64,000 nucleotides of DNA from Flavobacterium sp. MDT1-60 (lineage in GTDB: Bacteria; Bacteroidota; Bacteroidia; Flavobacteriales; Flavobacteriaceae): positions 3,534,001-3,598,000 of the forward strand of contig NZ_CP062159.1 of the NCBI RefSeq assembly GCF_014844035.1, given 5' to 3'. Both the position numbers and the translations under genes were made by a program. Shown here piece by piece: positions 63,751 to 64,000 of this stretch. Numbering within the stretch: the first letter of the stretch is position 1; each line of letters opens with the position of its first letter. Under the pieces are notes generated by a model. That model saw only the letters and a program-made list of their open reading frames with translations. It was not told where the DNA came from and did no database searches.

Positions 63751-63931
63751 GCTTACCTCTATAAAATACCCTAATCACTGCACAATGTACAAAAAGTACA
63801 AAAACAGGTAAATACACCTGATTGCATTCCCCTAAAAAAAATTAAATTATACCGTTAAAGTTTTTGTTATCCTAATTAGTAATAATTCTGATCCATGACC
63901 CCTATCATGCCTTAGAAATAAATATGAAATT

Positions 63932-64000
63932 ATGAAGATAGGAATCATTAGGAGTCGGGAGCGTTACTTTAAATTTAGCACACAAGGCCGCTGCATCCGG
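63932..64000 (+). pseudogene. Rossmann-fold oxidoreductase, frameshifted 5' end, cut by the right edge
   Basis: ATG at 63932 starts MKIGII, then a single extra A (63950) breaks the frame. Skipping it gives GVGSVTLNLAHKAAASG, which completes a GxGxxxLNLA nucleotide-binding loop of the kind found in NADPH-dependent F420-reductase-like oxidoreductases. In the shifted frame no start codon precedes the motif. It may be a pseudogene or a sequencing error; the rest lies outside the window. Confidence 0.55.

Noticed and set aside
1..64000. CRISPR array or cas genes
   Set aside because: No regularly spaced repeats and no Cas-like ORF in the window.

Overview
The window looks like a Flavobacterium-type member of the Bacteroidota. 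It is AT-rich, promoters carry the TAnnTTTG -7 box typical of the phylum, and the families are common there (Tat/lipoprotein leaders, TlpA/DUF4369, alginate-export porin, DoxX, DUF3575, 7TM-AraC regulators). All calls were made by reading the sequence; no database search was run.

Region 1 (1-9 kb) is a defence-type island. It holds a complete Hachiman pair (hamA 3728-4519, hamB 593-3727) with a further unrecognised gene cut by the left edge. Upstream on the same strand lie a trypsin-like serine peptidase and an FtsH/M41-like zinc peptidase. An Mrr-like endonuclease and a DUF4238 protein follow.

Region 2 (9.7-44.7 kb) is an accessory metabolic and stress region. It contains six alpha/beta hydrolases plus a carboxylesterase, a ring-cleaving dioxygenase, other VOC, cupin and pirin proteins, RidA, an isochorismatase-family enzyme, an amidohydrolase, DoxX proteins, a second-type GAPDH, Dps, and a tyrosinase-SCO-porin operon. 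Eight AraC-family paralogues lie among them in two clusters. The strongest observation in the window is a shared promoter architecture. The pattern ATCTT-N7-TATAA occurs upstream of seven transcription units. In six of them it lies exactly 43 nt before a TAnnTTTG -7 box; in the seventh the spacing is 42 nt and the box is imperfect. These promoters precede the hydrolase-TauE-GAPDH-PNPOx operon, ridA, the DUF1348-hydrolase pair, a five-gene hydrolase/amidohydrolase/isochorismatase/DoxX operon, the Dps-tyrosinase operon, and two of the AraC genes themselves. This suggests one regulon run by the local AraC proteins.

Region 3 (45-57 kb) has a second tyrosinase locus, with a tyrosinase fused to HEAT-like repeats and a HEAT-SCO-membrane fusion protein. 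Two paralogous 7TM-AraC regulators follow, each upstream of an outer-membrane protein. A dispersed intergenic repeat punctuates this region. It has a long-range closing stem and is followed by an intrinsic terminator. Copies lie near 8.8, 45.3 and 50.9 kb, with degenerate forms near 54.6 and 57.0 kb.

Region 4 (57-64 kb) carries an IS3 remnant, a cold-shock protein, a histidine-kinase fragment, PhzF, three GNAT acetyltransferases, an EamA exporter divergent from a LysR regulator, a TPR protein, and a frameshifted Rossmann-fold gene cut by the right edge. Broken genes are a DoxX with a homopolymer frameshift, a GNAT with a nonsense codon, the IS3 orfA and the kinase tail.
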